From CAZTDD01 sp964612675 (lineage in GTDB: Bacteria > Hinthialibacterota > Hinthialibacteria > Hinthialibacterales > JAKPRU01): a DNA stretch of 19,973 bases. Positions within the stretch are counted from its first letter, which is position 1; every line of letters starts with the position of its first letter. Under the pieces are notes generated by a model. That model was not told the DNA's origin. It saw nothing but the letters and a program-made list of their open reading frames with translations, and ran no database searches. Position numbers and translations under genes: made by a program. The stretch lies in contig CAZTDD010000126.1 of assembly GCA_964612675.1 (NCBI GenBank), positions 1 through 19,973 on the forward strand. Reading direction: 5' to 3'. Positions 7,432 to 15,871 of this stretch are shown in pieces.

Positions 7432-7702
7432 TATGACACTTATCGGAATGGCCTCGGTGATCACCTCCGGTTTAACGATTGGGATTGGTGCAATCGGGCC
7501 CGCTCTCGGCGAAGGTCGAGCTGTCGCGCAGGCACTCAGTGCTATCGCACAGCAGCCGGACGAGACCAACACCATTACACGGACCCTATTTGTCGGGTTG
7601 GCCATGATTGAGTCGACAGCGATTTATTGTTTCGTCGTCTCTATGATACTCCTTTTTGCGAATCCATTTTGGGACGCGGTGGTCTCACAGGCGGGAGGAT
7701 GA
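7424..7702 (+). CDS. atpE: N-ATPase F0 subunit c (rotor ring)
   Basis: This 92-residue hairpin protein forms the rotor ring. Helix 1 carries GPALGEG with Glu30, and helix 2 carries MIESTAIY with Glu63, Ser64, Thr65 and Tyr68. Aligned by eye to the Na+-binding c subunit of Ilyobacter, Glu63/Ser64/Thr65/Tyr68 match the Na+ ligand set, while Glu30 replaces the helix-1 glutamine. Two carboxylates per hairpin are usual for N-ATPases. Ion choice is therefore ambiguous: the ligands look Na+-like, but I recall the Burkholderia pseudomallei N-ATPase ring being reported as H+-specific. The ATG at 7424 is chosen because AAAGGAG lies 9 bases upstream; a longer in-frame start would add about 34 basic residues without hydrophobic character. 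A three-base gap separates it from atpF. Confidence 0.95.
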   Translation: MDSMTLIGMASVITSGLTIGIGAIGPALGEGRAVAQALSAIAQQPDETNTITRTLFVGLAMIESTAIYCFVVSMILLFANPFWDAVVSQAGG

Positions 7703-7705
7703 TCC

Positions 7706-8545
7706 ATGCTGATCGATTGGTTTACAGTCATAGCACAGATCGTCAATTTTCTGATCCTGCTCGGTCTTTTGAAGTATTTTCTTTTCGATCGGATCATTCA
7801 GGCGATGGACCAACGCGAGGAGAGAATCCGCAGTCGTATGGAAGACGCGGAAGAGAAGAACAACCGAGCGGAACACGAAAAGAAGAACTACGAACAGAAA
7901 AACCGAGAACTCGAGGAGCAAAAACAGCAACTCCTGAGTGAGGCACGGGAAGAGGCGGAAAAGCGCAAAAAGGAATTGCTGGGACAGGCGAAGGCGGAAG
8001 TCGACTCGTCCCGCAAGAAATGGCGGGAGGCTCTACAGAAAGAAAAGGAGTCGTTCCTCCAGAATTTGAACAAAACAGTAAGCCACGAGGTTTATGCGAT
8101 CTCCAGACGGATGGTTTCCGATCTGGCGAACAGTAATCTGAATGAACAGGTCGTGGAAACATTTACGAACCGTCTCGCTTCCTTGCAGGAAGACGAAAAG
8201 CAGAAGATTCTCGATTCACTCGAAGATTCACAGCAGAAAGTAGAGGTCTACACAGCGTTCGATTTATCGGAGAATTTGCAGAACAGAATTGCGGATACCG
8301 TCCACAAAGAAATTAACGGCGATGTGGAACTTTCATTTGCCAGCGAACCGCAATTGGGGATCGGAGCAGAGTTGCGCGTGAAGGGTCATCGTGTTGGATG
8401 GAACGCACAGCAGTATCTCGATGAGTTGGAGAAACATACGGAGGAGATTTTGCAGAAGAAAACCTACGAGCAAAGACAAGAGGAAGAAACATCCAGGGAA
8501 GAAGACGAGTCAACGGAAAATACCGAACCGGAAAAAGAGCAATAA
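7706..8545 (+). CDS. atpF: N-ATPase b subunit with delta-like C-terminal region
   Basis: This peripheral-stalk subunit of 279 residues is much longer than an ordinary b subunit (about 155-165). One membrane helix lies at about 6-27. A highly charged coiled coil follows at about 33-125. From about 125 to 245 the sequence resembles the delta/OSCP subunit; the clearest part is at 206-242 (VELSFASEPQLGIGAELRVKG, then a GW and an LDELE helix), which recalls the end of delta. An acidic tail rich in Glu, Thr and Ser (about 255-279) closes the protein. No separate delta gene exists in the operon, so this subunit probably supplies both functions, as known for N-ATPases. It ends 5 bases before atpA. 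Confidence 0.93.
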   Translation: MLIDWFTVIAQIVNFLILLGLLKYFLFDRIIQAMDQREERIRSRMEDAEEKNNRAEHEKKNYEQKNRELEEQKQQLLSEAREEAEKRKKELLGQAKAEVDSSRKKWREALQKEKESFLQNLNKTVSHEVYAISRRMVSDLANSNLNEQVVETFTNRLASLQEDEKQKILDSLEDSQQKVEVYTAFDLSENLQNRIADTVHKEINGDVELSFASEPQLGIGAELRVKGHRVGWNAQQYLDELEKHTEEILQKKTYEQRQEEETSREEDESTENTEPEKEQ

Positions 8546-8550
8546 TCATC

Positions 8551-10116
8551 ATGTCCAACAAAACAACCCAGACAGAATCCTCATCTCTCAACACCGTTCT
8601 GGACAAGACCTCGAGCATCCTGAACCTGGCACGTGAAGACTATTCGCCGGATATGCGTGTCGAGGACGTCGGGAGGGTCACCTATGTTGGATCGGGGACC
8701 GTGCGAGCCGTCGGTATGCCTGGGGTGAAGTCGGAGGAAGTTCTTCGGTTCTCCGGCGGTCAGCTGGGGATGGCGTTCAATGTGGACGAAAAAGAGGTTG
8801 GGATTATTCTGTTGGATGAAGGTGAGCAGATCTCCGCAGGTACGGAAGTTCACCGGACCGACCGTGTTCTGGATTTTCCTGTCGGACAGGAACTGCTTGG
8901 ACGGGTTATTGATGCGAAAGGTCGGCCGGTCGACGGAAAGGGTGCGTTGGGAACCTCGGAGCGGCGATCGGTTGAACGCTCCGCGCCCGCCATCATGGAT
9001 CGGGAACCTGTGACGGTTCCCCTCCAAACGGGACTCAAGGTTGTTGATGCACTGATTCCCATTGGTCGCGGTCAACGAGAGCTCATCTTGGGGGATCGCC
9101 AGAGCGGAAAAACTACGATAGGGATGGAAGCGATTATCAATCAAAAAGGAACCGGCGTACGGTGTATCTATTGCGCCATCGGGAAGCGTGCGTCAGCCGC
9201 TGCGAAGGTTATCGACGATCTACGTAACCACGATGTGATGGATTTCTCGATTGTCCTGGTGACTACCGAAGAAAACGTTCCCGGGTTGCAGTTTGTAGCG
9301 CCTTATGCCGCTATGACAATGGCGGAATATTTCATGGAGCAAGGCGAGGACGTGCTGGTTGTGCTGGACGACCTGACCCGTCACGCCCGTGCATACCGGG
9401 AACTGTCACTTCTCCTTCGCCGTCCTCCCGGAAGAGAAGCTTACCCCGGCGATATTTTCTATATTCACTCGCGAATGCTGGAACGATCCACGCATTTGAG
9501 AAGCGAGCTGGGCGGTGGGTCTTTAACGGCCCTGCCGATCATCGAAACCGAGGCCCAAAACATATCCGCTTATATACCCACCAACCTGATCTCCATTACC
9601 GACGGTCAGATTTACTTGTCGCCCGACCTGTTTCAAAAAGGAATTTTGCCCGCGATCGACGTCGGAAAATCGGTCTCGCGCGTCGGAGGAAAAACGCAGC
9701 TGCCTGCATATCGGGCTGTAGCCGGGGATTTACGACTGTCCTATTCACAGTTTGAAGAATTGGAGTCGTTCTCACGATTCGGCACACGACTGGATGAAGA
9801 GACTCGGAAATCGCTTGAACACGGACAGCGCGTTCGCGAGATCTTGAAACAGTCTCAATATCAACCTGTGCCTGTGTCCGAGCAAATCGCTGTCCTTGTT
9901 GCGGTCAATGAAGGCGTTTTGGATGAAATTCCATTGGAGAAGGTAGCTGAGACGGAAAAGAGGATCCGAGACGCGGTACGAGACCGGCTTCCTGAAATCT
10001 GCGAACGTATCGAGCAGGGGGAGAAACTGAACGACGAGGATATCCGGACCCTTCGAGAAACCGCCGAAAGCGTCTTGGATTCCAAGAGCACGGAGAGCCG
10101 GGATGCAGACCATTGA
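8551..10116 (+). CDS. atpA: N-ATPase F1 alpha subunit
   Basis: This 521-residue non-catalytic alpha subunit is of normal length. The P-loop is GDRQSGKT at 181-188, where most F-type alphas read GDRQTGKT. The segment VVLDDLTRHARAYRELSLLLRRPPGREAYPGD is typical, and the arginine finger is Arg377 in KSVSRVGG. An N-terminal extension of about 15 polar residues precedes the first family-like helix. The ATG at 8551 is the first start after the atpF stop; the ribosome binding site is poor, so coupling to atpF translation is likely. The 3' end overlaps atpG by 14 bases. Confidence 0.97.
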   Translation: MSNKTTQTESSSLNTVLDKTSSILNLAREDYSPDMRVEDVGRVTYVGSGTVRAVGMPGVKSEEVLRFSGGQLGMAFNVDEKEVGIILLDEGEQISAGTEVHRTDRVLDFPVGQELLGRVIDAKGRPVDGKGALGTSERRSVERSAPAIMDREPVTVPLQTGLKVVDALIPIGRGQRELILGDRQSGKTTIGMEAIINQKGTGVRCIYCAIGKRASAAAKVIDDLRNHDVMDFSIVLVTTEENVPGLQFVAPYAAMTMAEYFMEQGEDVLVVLDDLTRHARAYRELSLLLRRPPGREAYPGDIFYIHSRMLERSTHLRSELGGGSLTALPIIETEAQNISAYIPTNLISITDGQIYLSPDLFQKGILPAIDVGKSVSRVGGKTQLPAYRAVAGDLRLSYSQFEELESFSRFGTRLDEETRKSLEHGQRVREILKQSQYQPVPVSEQIAVLVAVNEGVLDEIPLEKVAETEKRIRDAVRDRLPEICERIEQGEKLNDEDIRTLRETAESVLDSKSTESRDADH

Positions 10117-10990
10117 ATCTCTGAAAAGACAGCTCGAGAGCACTCAGGATCTTCAATCCGTCGTAAAGACGATGAAGGCAATGGCTGCGGTAAATATTCG
10201 GCAATATCAGCGCGCTGCCGAGGCGGTGGAAGAATATTACGAAACCGTATTGCTGGGGTTGCAGATCGTGTTACGGAGCGGCGAAGTCGTTGGCAGGGGG
10301 AATGAAGCCTCGGCAGAAGGATACCTGGGGGCGGTTGTTTTCGGATCCGATCAGGGGATGTGTGGAAGGCTGAATGAAGAGATTTTCGGAAAAACTCAAG
10401 CCGTGTTCGAAGAATCGAACGTTCAGAAAGAGAATCGCAGGCTTATCGTTATCGGTGAGCGGCTGAGCGGCCTTTTCGAGGATGTCGACGAATCGATCGA
10501 GGAGTATTTTTCCGTGCCGACGTCGGCACGTGCTATTACACCTGTTGTACAGGATATTGTTCTGAAATTGGTGGCGTGGTACGAAGAACTCGGTGTCGGG
10601 CGAATTTCACTATTCTATAACGATTATCTCTCGGGCGCTTCCTATCGTCCCACCCAAGCCGACCTTCTTCCCTTGGATGAAAAGTGGCTACAGAAGTTGC
10701 AGAAGAGAGAATGGCCGACCCGCAGTTTACCCATGTATACGATGGGGATCGCCCCGTTGTTTTCCTCGTTATTGCGCGAATATCTTTTTGTTTCTCTGTT
10801 TCGAGCATTTGCTGAATCGTTGGCCAGCGAAAACGCAAGCCGGCTTGCCTCGATGCAAGGTGCGGAGAAGAACATCGAAGAACGGCTCGGTGAGCTGACA
10901 AGTACATATCACCAGCGCCGACAAATGGCCATAACAGAAGAACTGCTGGACATCGTGGCCGGTTTTGAAGCGCTCAAGGAAACTGCATGA
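10103..10990 (+). CDS. atpG: N-ATPase F1 gamma subunit
   Basis: This 295-residue gamma subunit forms the rotating shaft. The N-terminal coiled-coil helix (ESLKRQLESTQDLQSVVKTM, then KAMAAVNIRQY) and the C-terminal helix (about 225-290, with SENASRLASMQGAEKNI) fit the family. The middle domain begins near GAVVFGSDQGMCGRLNEE, the gamma equivalent of the usual SDRGLCGGLN. The ATG lies inside atpA, 14 bases before the end of that gene, and GGAG at 10093-10096 in the atpA coding sequence can serve as the ribosome binding site. It is the last structural gene of the ATPase, and no terminator follows. Confidence 0.95.
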   Translation: MQTIESLKRQLESTQDLQSVVKTMKAMAAVNIRQYQRAAEAVEEYYETVLLGLQIVLRSGEVVGRGNEASAEGYLGAVVFGSDQGMCGRLNEEIFGKTQAVFEESNVQKENRRLIVIGERLSGLFEDVDESIEEYFSVPTSARAITPVVQDIVLKLVAWYEELGVGRISLFYNDYLSGASYRPTQADLLPLDEKWLQKLQKREWPTRSLPMYTMGIAPLFSSLLREYLFVSLFRAFAESLASENASRLASMQGAEKNIEERLGELTSTYHQRRQMAITEELLDIVAGFEALKETA

Positions 10991-11033
10991 CAACCGGCCG
11001 GAGAGCGTTCACTGTCCGGGAAGGAGTTTCGCC

Positions 11034-11963
11034 GTGTCGAGTATTGTTACCCTTACCATGAATCCCGCCGTGGACATGAACACAACCGTCGACAATGTCG
11101 TTGCCGAGCGGAAACTGCGTTGTGAAAGACCCCGTTACGAACCGGGCGGTGGCGGCCTGAATGTGTCCCGTGCGATTCACCGGCTTGGTTCCGAGTCCTG
11201 CGCAGTGTATTGCTCGGGCGGATCATTCGGCACGCTGCTTTCCGATCTCCTTGAATCGGAGAATATCAGTACGCGGCCCATTGAAGTTGAAGCGCAGACA
11301 CGAATCAATGTCAGCGTTTACGAAGAAACAAGCGAGCAGCAATTCCGCCTCACAATGCCGGGACCTGAACTGAAAGAAAGCGAATGGCAGCGTGTTCTCG
11401 ATACGATCGAGCAGATCTCGCCGAAACCGGCCTACATCGTGGCCAGCGGAAGTCTTCCGCCCGGCGTCCCGGACGACTTCTACGCTCGAATCGCACGTGC
11501 GGCAAAGAAGATCGGTGCGAAGACAATCCTGGACAGTTCAAAAACCTCATTAAGGAAGGCCTTAGAGGAAGGCGTGTATCTGGTCAAGCCGAATTTCCGT
11601 GAGCTTCGGCAGATTGCGCGAAGAGAGTTGGAAGGGGATTCCGAAGAGGAAGAGTTTGCAAAAGAGTTGGTTTCCGAGGGGAGAAGCGAGGTAGTGGTCG
11701 TGTCACTCGGAGCGGGAGGGGCTCTATTTGTCTCGAAAGACAACTGCGAGAAGCTGCAGGCGCCGACCGTGACTATCCGCAGCAAAGTCGGTGCGGGAGA
11801 CAGCATGGTCGCGGGGATTGTCACGGGACTCGCTCAGGACAAACCGCTTCACGAAGCAGTTCAGTTTGGCATGGCCTGCGGTGGGGCTGCTGTTATGACG
11901 CCGGGAACGGAACTCTGCCGTAAAGAAGACGCCGAACGTCTGTACGCCTGTATGCGGTCATAG
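11034..11963 (+). CDS. pfkB: PfkB-type 6-phosphofructokinase (Pfk-2)
   Basis: This ribokinase-family sugar kinase of 309 residues has exactly the length of E. coli Pfk-2 and closely resembles it throughout: a TLTMNPAVD start, KLRCERPRYEPGGGGLNVSR, ASGSLPPGVP, YLVKPNFREL, VVVSLGAGGAL, VGAGDSM and GTELC. The catalytic Asp falls at residue 256 in GAGDS, the same number as in E. coli. It should phosphorylate fructose 6-phosphate; 1-phosphofructokinase or tagatose 6-phosphate kinase activity is the main alternative. The GTG at 11034 is chosen over an in-frame ATG at 10965 because AAGGAG at 11021-11026 lies 7 bases before it and the family N-terminus begins there. It follows atpG by 43 bases with no terminator, so co-transcription with the N-ATPase is likely. 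Confidence 0.9.
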   Translation: MSSIVTLTMNPAVDMNTTVDNVVAERKLRCERPRYEPGGGGLNVSRAIHRLGSESCAVYCSGGSFGTLLSDLLESENISTRPIEVEAQTRINVSVYEETSEQQFRLTMPGPELKESEWQRVLDTIEQISPKPAYIVASGSLPPGVPDDFYARIARAAKKIGAKTILDSSKTSLRKALEEGVYLVKPNFRELRQIARRELEGDSEEEEFAKELVSEGRSEVVVVSLGAGGALFVSKDNCEKLQAPTVTIRSKVGAGDSMVAGIVTGLAQDKPLHEAVQFGMACGGAAVMTPGTELCRKEDAERLYACMRS

Positions 11964-12028
11964 TGTCGTGTCATGTGTCCTTTGACTGGACGTCCACTCT
12001 AAGATGCGGCATGGTATGGTTGAGACAA

Positions 12029-12042
12029 GGCGCGGAAGCGCC
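12029..12042. other. Small GNRA-type hairpin between pfkB and the CotH gene
   Basis: GGCGC and GCGCC form a perfect 5-bp stem closed by the tetraloop GGAA, a member of the stable GNRA class. It is followed by six A residues on the + strand. No T-run follows on either strand in the right direction, so it is not a simple terminator. It could slow or shape the mRNA between pfkB (ends 11963) and the next start. Its role is unknown. Confidence 0.35.
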
Positions 12043-12073
12043 AAAAAAGAACATCTCCGCGCCGTACTCAAAC

Positions 12074-14203
12074 ATGCTATTTCTTCGTTCAAAAAACAGA
12101 CAAATAAACCGTCAATATCTTCCCCTATTTCAGTTTGTGGAAACCTCAACGTCCAAGCGATGCGCAGAGTATTTGAGCAAGGGGCTGTTCAGCGGCTCTG
12201 CCGTTTTGGTAATCATCGCCTTTTTGTGCTCTATCGCTTGGGGAGGGGTGATCATCAACGAAATTTACTACAATCCGGTCGATCATGAGTTCGAGGCGGG
12301 TTCCCTTCGCGAGTTTCTAGAGCTTCATAATCCAGGCAGTGAAGCGGTCGATCTATCGGGGTACTTTTTTTCAGAAGGAATCGATTACCATTTCCCGGAC
12401 AATACTGTTTTGGACGTGGGCGCTTATCTGGTGCTTGCACGTGTGCCTTCTCACAAGACTTGGATAAACAGACCGTTTCGAGTGTACGGTCCGTTTGAAG
12501 GACGGCTTTCGGACCGTGGGGATGAGTTGGTGTTGTTGCGGCCGGATCAAACGGAAGTGGATCGGATCGATTATAGCGACAGCTTTCCCTGGCCACGGGG
12601 AGCGGACGGTTACGGAAAATCGCTGGAGAGAATCGATGCCGCCGTTCCCTCGGACGATTTTCATTCCTGGCGTTCCTCTCTGGTGGACGAAGGGACGCCG
12701 GGACGGACAAACTCGGTTGCAGGAACACCCGGTTACCCGGTTATCCGACATGTTGAGACCGATCCACTTCATCCGACGTCGGAGGAGTCGGTTCTTGTAC
12801 GTGTTTACTTGGACGTCGATGAGGAAGCCGCTTCGGTGATACTGCGCTGGGAACCTGCCGGAGAGCGCACCGCTGTGGCTGTTTTGCCGATGCGGCAAAA
12901 TGACGAAAGGTCGAAAGAGAATGTCCTGGCATACGAAGCGTCGATTCCACCGAATCCTTCAGAGACTCTGATCCGCTTCAATGTGCATGTTCGCCTGGAC
13001 GACGGTACGACTCTTCGCCTGCCACATGCGGGCGAACCACGTCCCTTCGAGTCGTACTTCATTTATGATGGAGAAATCGATACGGTTTTGCCGGTTCTCT
13101 GGGTGTTGGAACCGGTTGTCAGCAATCTCCCGTCGCGCCCCGATGAATTCAGCGGCGTTGTTGCGCTGTTGCCCGATACCGAGGAACCGCTTGTATACGA
13201 TGGGGCTTTTGTTTTCTCTTCACGGAACGGTGAAAAGGTCCGCTTCCTCAAAGGAGAAGAATTTCGAGGCGACCGAACCCTCAATCTAATTCCGGAAATT
13301 CCGAATCCGCACACAACAGCAGGTGTCAGCGCACCGTTTCGCGAGCGGCTTGGATTCTGGTTTTTCAAAGAAATGGGGGTGCTGTCTCCACGGGCGGAGT
13401 TTTTCCGCATTGTCCGGCTGCCCGCTTCGCCTCGCGATGTGCAAACTCAACAGCTGATTGTTCAGCAGGTGAATGAGAGATTTCTGGAGATGAACGGGCG
13501 CGACCCGGATGGGGATCTTTATAAACTTGAACGATTCGACCCCAACTGGGAGAAACATACAAACAAGGAAGACGGAACGAGAAGTATCCAACGGTTGCTA
13601 TCGGACCTGAATATGGGCGATCCGGTGAAACGACGTGAGGCAATTGAGCGGCACCTGGTTGTGGATGAATTTTTGGCATTCAGCGCCGCTTCCGTGCTTA
13701 CAAGTAATTGGGATGGGTTTTGGCAGAATAATTGGATGTACCTGGATCCGGGACCCAGGTTCCGGTGGGAGATTATGCCCTGGGACCTGGATTGGTTGTG
13801 GGGATCGACGAGCACGGGAGTGATTTATGCGGAGATGCCGACAGATTTTCCAATTGACGGTAAGGCTGTCGGTGCTTCGCAAGCATCCCGTCCGCCCGGA
13901 CAGGTCACAGCGGTTCTACACCGGGATAGGGAATTTCACGAAGCGTACCTGCGGCTTCTACGGATCGAATTGACCCGGAATTTCACAGAAGAGAAACTTT
14001 TCGGTGAAATCCACCGAATGCAGGATCTGTTGATCAGAGACCTTGCGCGATATCGAGAGCAGAGCGGGGAAGACCGTTCTCTCAGACGCAGTCAAATTCG
14101 ACAATCCTATTCAAGTATTAAGACTTTTATTCAGCGCAGAAGGGAGTATCTGGATAAGGTCTTACCCGCGGATGTCTCGGTGGCGGATTGGGAGATCTAT
14201 TAA
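12074..14203 (+). CDS. Secreted lamin-tail domain and CotH-like protein
   Basis: A lamin-tail domain comes right after a hydrophobic signal segment: VIINEIYYNP at about residue 59, then EFLELHNPGSEAVDLSGYF and a closing strand near 170. A linker of about 170 residues with beta-rich repeats follows. The C-terminal half resembles CotH: FLKGEEFRGDR near 395-405, NWDGFWQNNWMYLD near 545-558 and PWDLDWLWG from 569. CotH proteins are atypical protein-kinase-like folds and their secreted bacterial relatives often carry lamin-tail domains. I infer a surface protein of unknown substrate. The start is uncertain. The frame is open from a GTG at 11963 that overlaps the pfkB stop, and the ATG at 12074 leaves a long n-region. 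A TTG at 12173 would give an ideal signal peptide (MSKGLFSGSAVLVII...) but has only a weak ribosome binding site. Confidence 0.82.
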   Translation: MLFLRSKNRQINRQYLPLFQFVETSTSKRCAEYLSKGLFSGSAVLVIIAFLCSIAWGGVIINEIYYNPVDHEFEAGSLREFLELHNPGSEAVDLSGYFFSEGIDYHFPDNTVLDVGAYLVLARVPSHKTWINRPFRVYGPFEGRLSDRGDELVLLRPDQTEVDRIDYSDSFPWPRGADGYGKSLERIDAAVPSDDFHSWRSSLVDEGTPGRTNSVAGTPGYPVIRHVETDPLHPTSEESVLVRVYLDVDEEAASVILRWEPAGERTAVAVLPMRQNDERSKENVLAYEASIPPNPSETLIRFNVHVRLDDGTTLRLPHAGEPRPFESYFIYDGEIDTVLPVLWVLEPVVSNLPSRPDEFSGVVALLPDTEEPLVYDGAFVFSSRNGEKVRFLKGEEFRGDRTLNLIPEIPNPHTTAGVSAPFRERLGFWFFKEMGVLSPRAEFFRIVRLPASPRDVQTQQLIVQQVNERFLEMNGRDPDGDLYKLERFDPNWEKHTNKEDGTRSIQRLLSDLNMGDPVKRREAIERHLVVDEFLAFSAASVLTSNWDGFWQNNWMYLDPGPRFRWEIMPWDLDWLWGSTSTGVIYAEMPTDFPIDGKAVGASQASRPPGQVTAVLHRDREFHEAYLRLLRIELTRNFTEEKLFGEIHRMQDLLIRDLARYREQSGEDRSLRRSQIRQSYSSIKTFIQRRREYLDKVLPADVSVADWEIY

Positions 14204-14511
14204 GCGGATTTTTCTGCTGGTTTTGCTCCGTGCAGCAGTTATCAGCTTGCCCATGTGTGTCACTAAAGCATCCCCCATTTACGTCGATCTTCTAGTGACA
14301 TTCCATAATATCGGTAGTCTTTGCATCCCAGATCATGCTCTCCCTCTCTTTTCCACGGTATGGTATTCTAGCTCTCACAAGCCGCGGACAGGCGGCTGAG
14401 AACGTGGATTTCGAGTGTAGGGGGGGAGCGACGATCTGAACGTAGATACTCTCGATGGGCACTTCAGAGGAGCGCAACCCACCAAAATACTGCAAGAACG
14501 GAAGAACGATC
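14204..14511 (+). other. Gene-free gap before the DegT-type gene
   Basis: I see no credible gene in these 308 bases. Two hairpins can be drawn. One has CTGCTG at 14214-14219 paired with CAGCAG at 14233-14238 (13-base loop), just after the CotH stop. The other is AGCCGC at 14380-14385 paired with GCGGCT at 14392-14397 (6-base loop). Neither has a T-run. A weak extended -10-like string (TGGTATTCT, 14361-14369) has no good -35 partner. GGAAG just upstream of the ATG at 14512 is the likely ribosome binding site. The gap probably separates transcription units and may hold the promoter for the 14512-19877 genes. Confidence 0.4.
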
Positions 14512-15867
14512 ATGAACCCAAGACCCTATTCACGCCGCGAATTCATTCGACGGACAGCGTCGGTTGCCGGGGGCACGATAGCGGCCCCATCTCTTGTTTC
14601 CAGTCGTGCTCTCGGGGAGAAGAAGGCCGCCAAACCGGCCGCGCTAGGGGGCGAACCGGTCCGCCAGGCGCCGTTCCCAGAATGGCCGGTGCAGACAGAA
14701 CTGGACGAGAAGTATCTTTTGGATTCATTGCACCGAAACGAATGGTGCCGCCTGTACGGCGATATCACAACCCAGTTCGAAGAAAAATGGGCGGAAATGC
14801 TTGGCGTTAAATATGCCACCGGTGTGGTAAACGGTACGAGCGCCCTATACGCTGGGTTGAACGCGCTCGAAGTTGGGCCGGGCGACGAGGTACTTGTACC
14901 GCCATTTACATTTGTCGCGACGGTGAATGCCGTCATCCAACAGTTTGCGCTTCCTGTGTTTGTCGACAGCGACCCGGCGGCAATGCTGATCGACGCCGAC
15001 AAGATCGAAGAGAAGATTACAGAAGACACTCGCTGTATCATGCCCGTCCATCTCGGCGGTCTTGTGGCGGATATGGATACCATTTCGAACCTTGCGAAAA
15101 AACACAACTTATCCGTCATTGAAGACGCGTGCCAGGCGCATTACGCAGAATGGCGCGGCAAAAAGGCCGGGACGCTGGGAGACATCGGCTGTTTCAGTTT
15201 TCAATCGACGAAGATCTTGCCGTGCGGGGAAGGCGGTGCGATCGTATCGAACAGTGAAGACCTTCTCGACAGGTATCACGCGTTTCAGAACAACGGCAGG
15301 GACCGGCAGACCGGGACACGTAACGGATACCAGTACCAGGGCGGAAATCTACGTCTCACGGAATTCCAGTCGGCGGTACTGCTGGCGCAGATCACGCGCT
15401 TTGAAGAACAATGCCGTCATCGTGAACGAAACGCCGCGTATTTCATTGAATTGTTGAACGACTTGCCGGGCATCTCCGCAGCGAAGAAATACGAAGGATG
15501 TAATCGCGCTACGTACTATATTTTTATGATGCGATACCACAAGGAACATTTTGCAGGACTTTCCCGTTCTCAGTTTCTGAACGCATTACGCAAAGAAGGC
15601 TTCCACTGGGGCGGCGGTTACCGTCCATTGAATAAGGAACCGTTCATCGAGAAGACACTAAATTCGAGAATGTATAGGAATATCTATTCGGACAAACGTC
15701 TGAAACGATATCGTGAGATGAACGAATGTCCCAGGAACAATCAATTGAGCGAAGAAGGTATGTTCATGGGACAGACGATGCTGCTCGGTACGCGCGAGGA
15801 CGTGGAGCAGATCGTCGAGGCGATCTTGAAGATCCAAGCACACGCAGAGGAACTGAAAAAGGCTTGA
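14512..15867 (+). CDS. Tat-exported DegT/DnrJ/EryC1-type PLP enzyme
   Basis: This protein of 451 residues begins with a twin-arginine signal, SRREFIRR at about 7-14, followed by a weakly hydrophobic Ala/Gly/Val stretch to about residue 36. The rest is a fold-type I, PLP-dependent sugar aminotransferase-like domain. It shows NGTSALYAGL near 105, VPPFTFVATVNAV near 129, EDACQAH near 204 and the PLP lysine Lys234 in FSFQSTKILPCGEGGA. The family normally transfers amino groups to nucleotide-linked keto-sugars in the cytoplasm. Export by Tat would allow folding with PLP before transport, but such sugars are not expected outside. The ATG at 14512 is preferred over one at 14455 because the Tat signal then stands at the N-terminus. 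Substrate and reaction (amination, dehydration or none) cannot be told. Confidence 0.87.
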   Translation: MNPRPYSRREFIRRTASVAGGTIAAPSLVSSRALGEKKAAKPAALGGEPVRQAPFPEWPVQTELDEKYLLDSLHRNEWCRLYGDITTQFEEKWAEMLGVKYATGVVNGTSALYAGLNALEVGPGDEVLVPPFTFVATVNAVIQQFALPVFVDSDPAAMLIDADKIEEKITEDTRCIMPVHLGGLVADMDTISNLAKKHNLSVIEDACQAHYAEWRGKKAGTLGDIGCFSFQSTKILPCGEGGAIVSNSEDLLDRYHAFQNNGRDRQTGTRNGYQYQGGNLRLTEFQSAVLLAQITRFEEQCRHRERNAAYFIELLNDLPGISAAKKYEGCNRATYYIFMMRYHKEHFAGLSRSQFLNALRKEGFHWGGGYRPLNKEPFIEKTLNSRMYRNIYSDKRLKRYREMNECPRNNQLSEEGMFMGQTMLLGTREDVEQIVEAILKIQAHAEELKKA

Positions 15868-15871
15868 TTTT

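Noticed and set aside
10965..11033. Longer start for pfkB at an ATG at 10965
   Set aside because: It would overlap atpG by 26 bases and add 23 residues with no family counterpart, while GTG at 11034 has AAGGAG at ideal spacing and gives exactly the E. coli Pfk-2 length.
12029..12050. Hairpin GGCGC-GGAA-GCGCC followed by A6 as a terminator
   Set aside because: The A-run follows on the + strand; read on the - strand the T-run comes before the stem, so neither strand has the stem-then-T order.
14204..14511. Small gene or RNA in the gap before the DegT-type gene
   Set aside because: Short open frames here have no ribosome binding site or recognisable sequence, and the two hairpins are weak and lack any known RNA motif.
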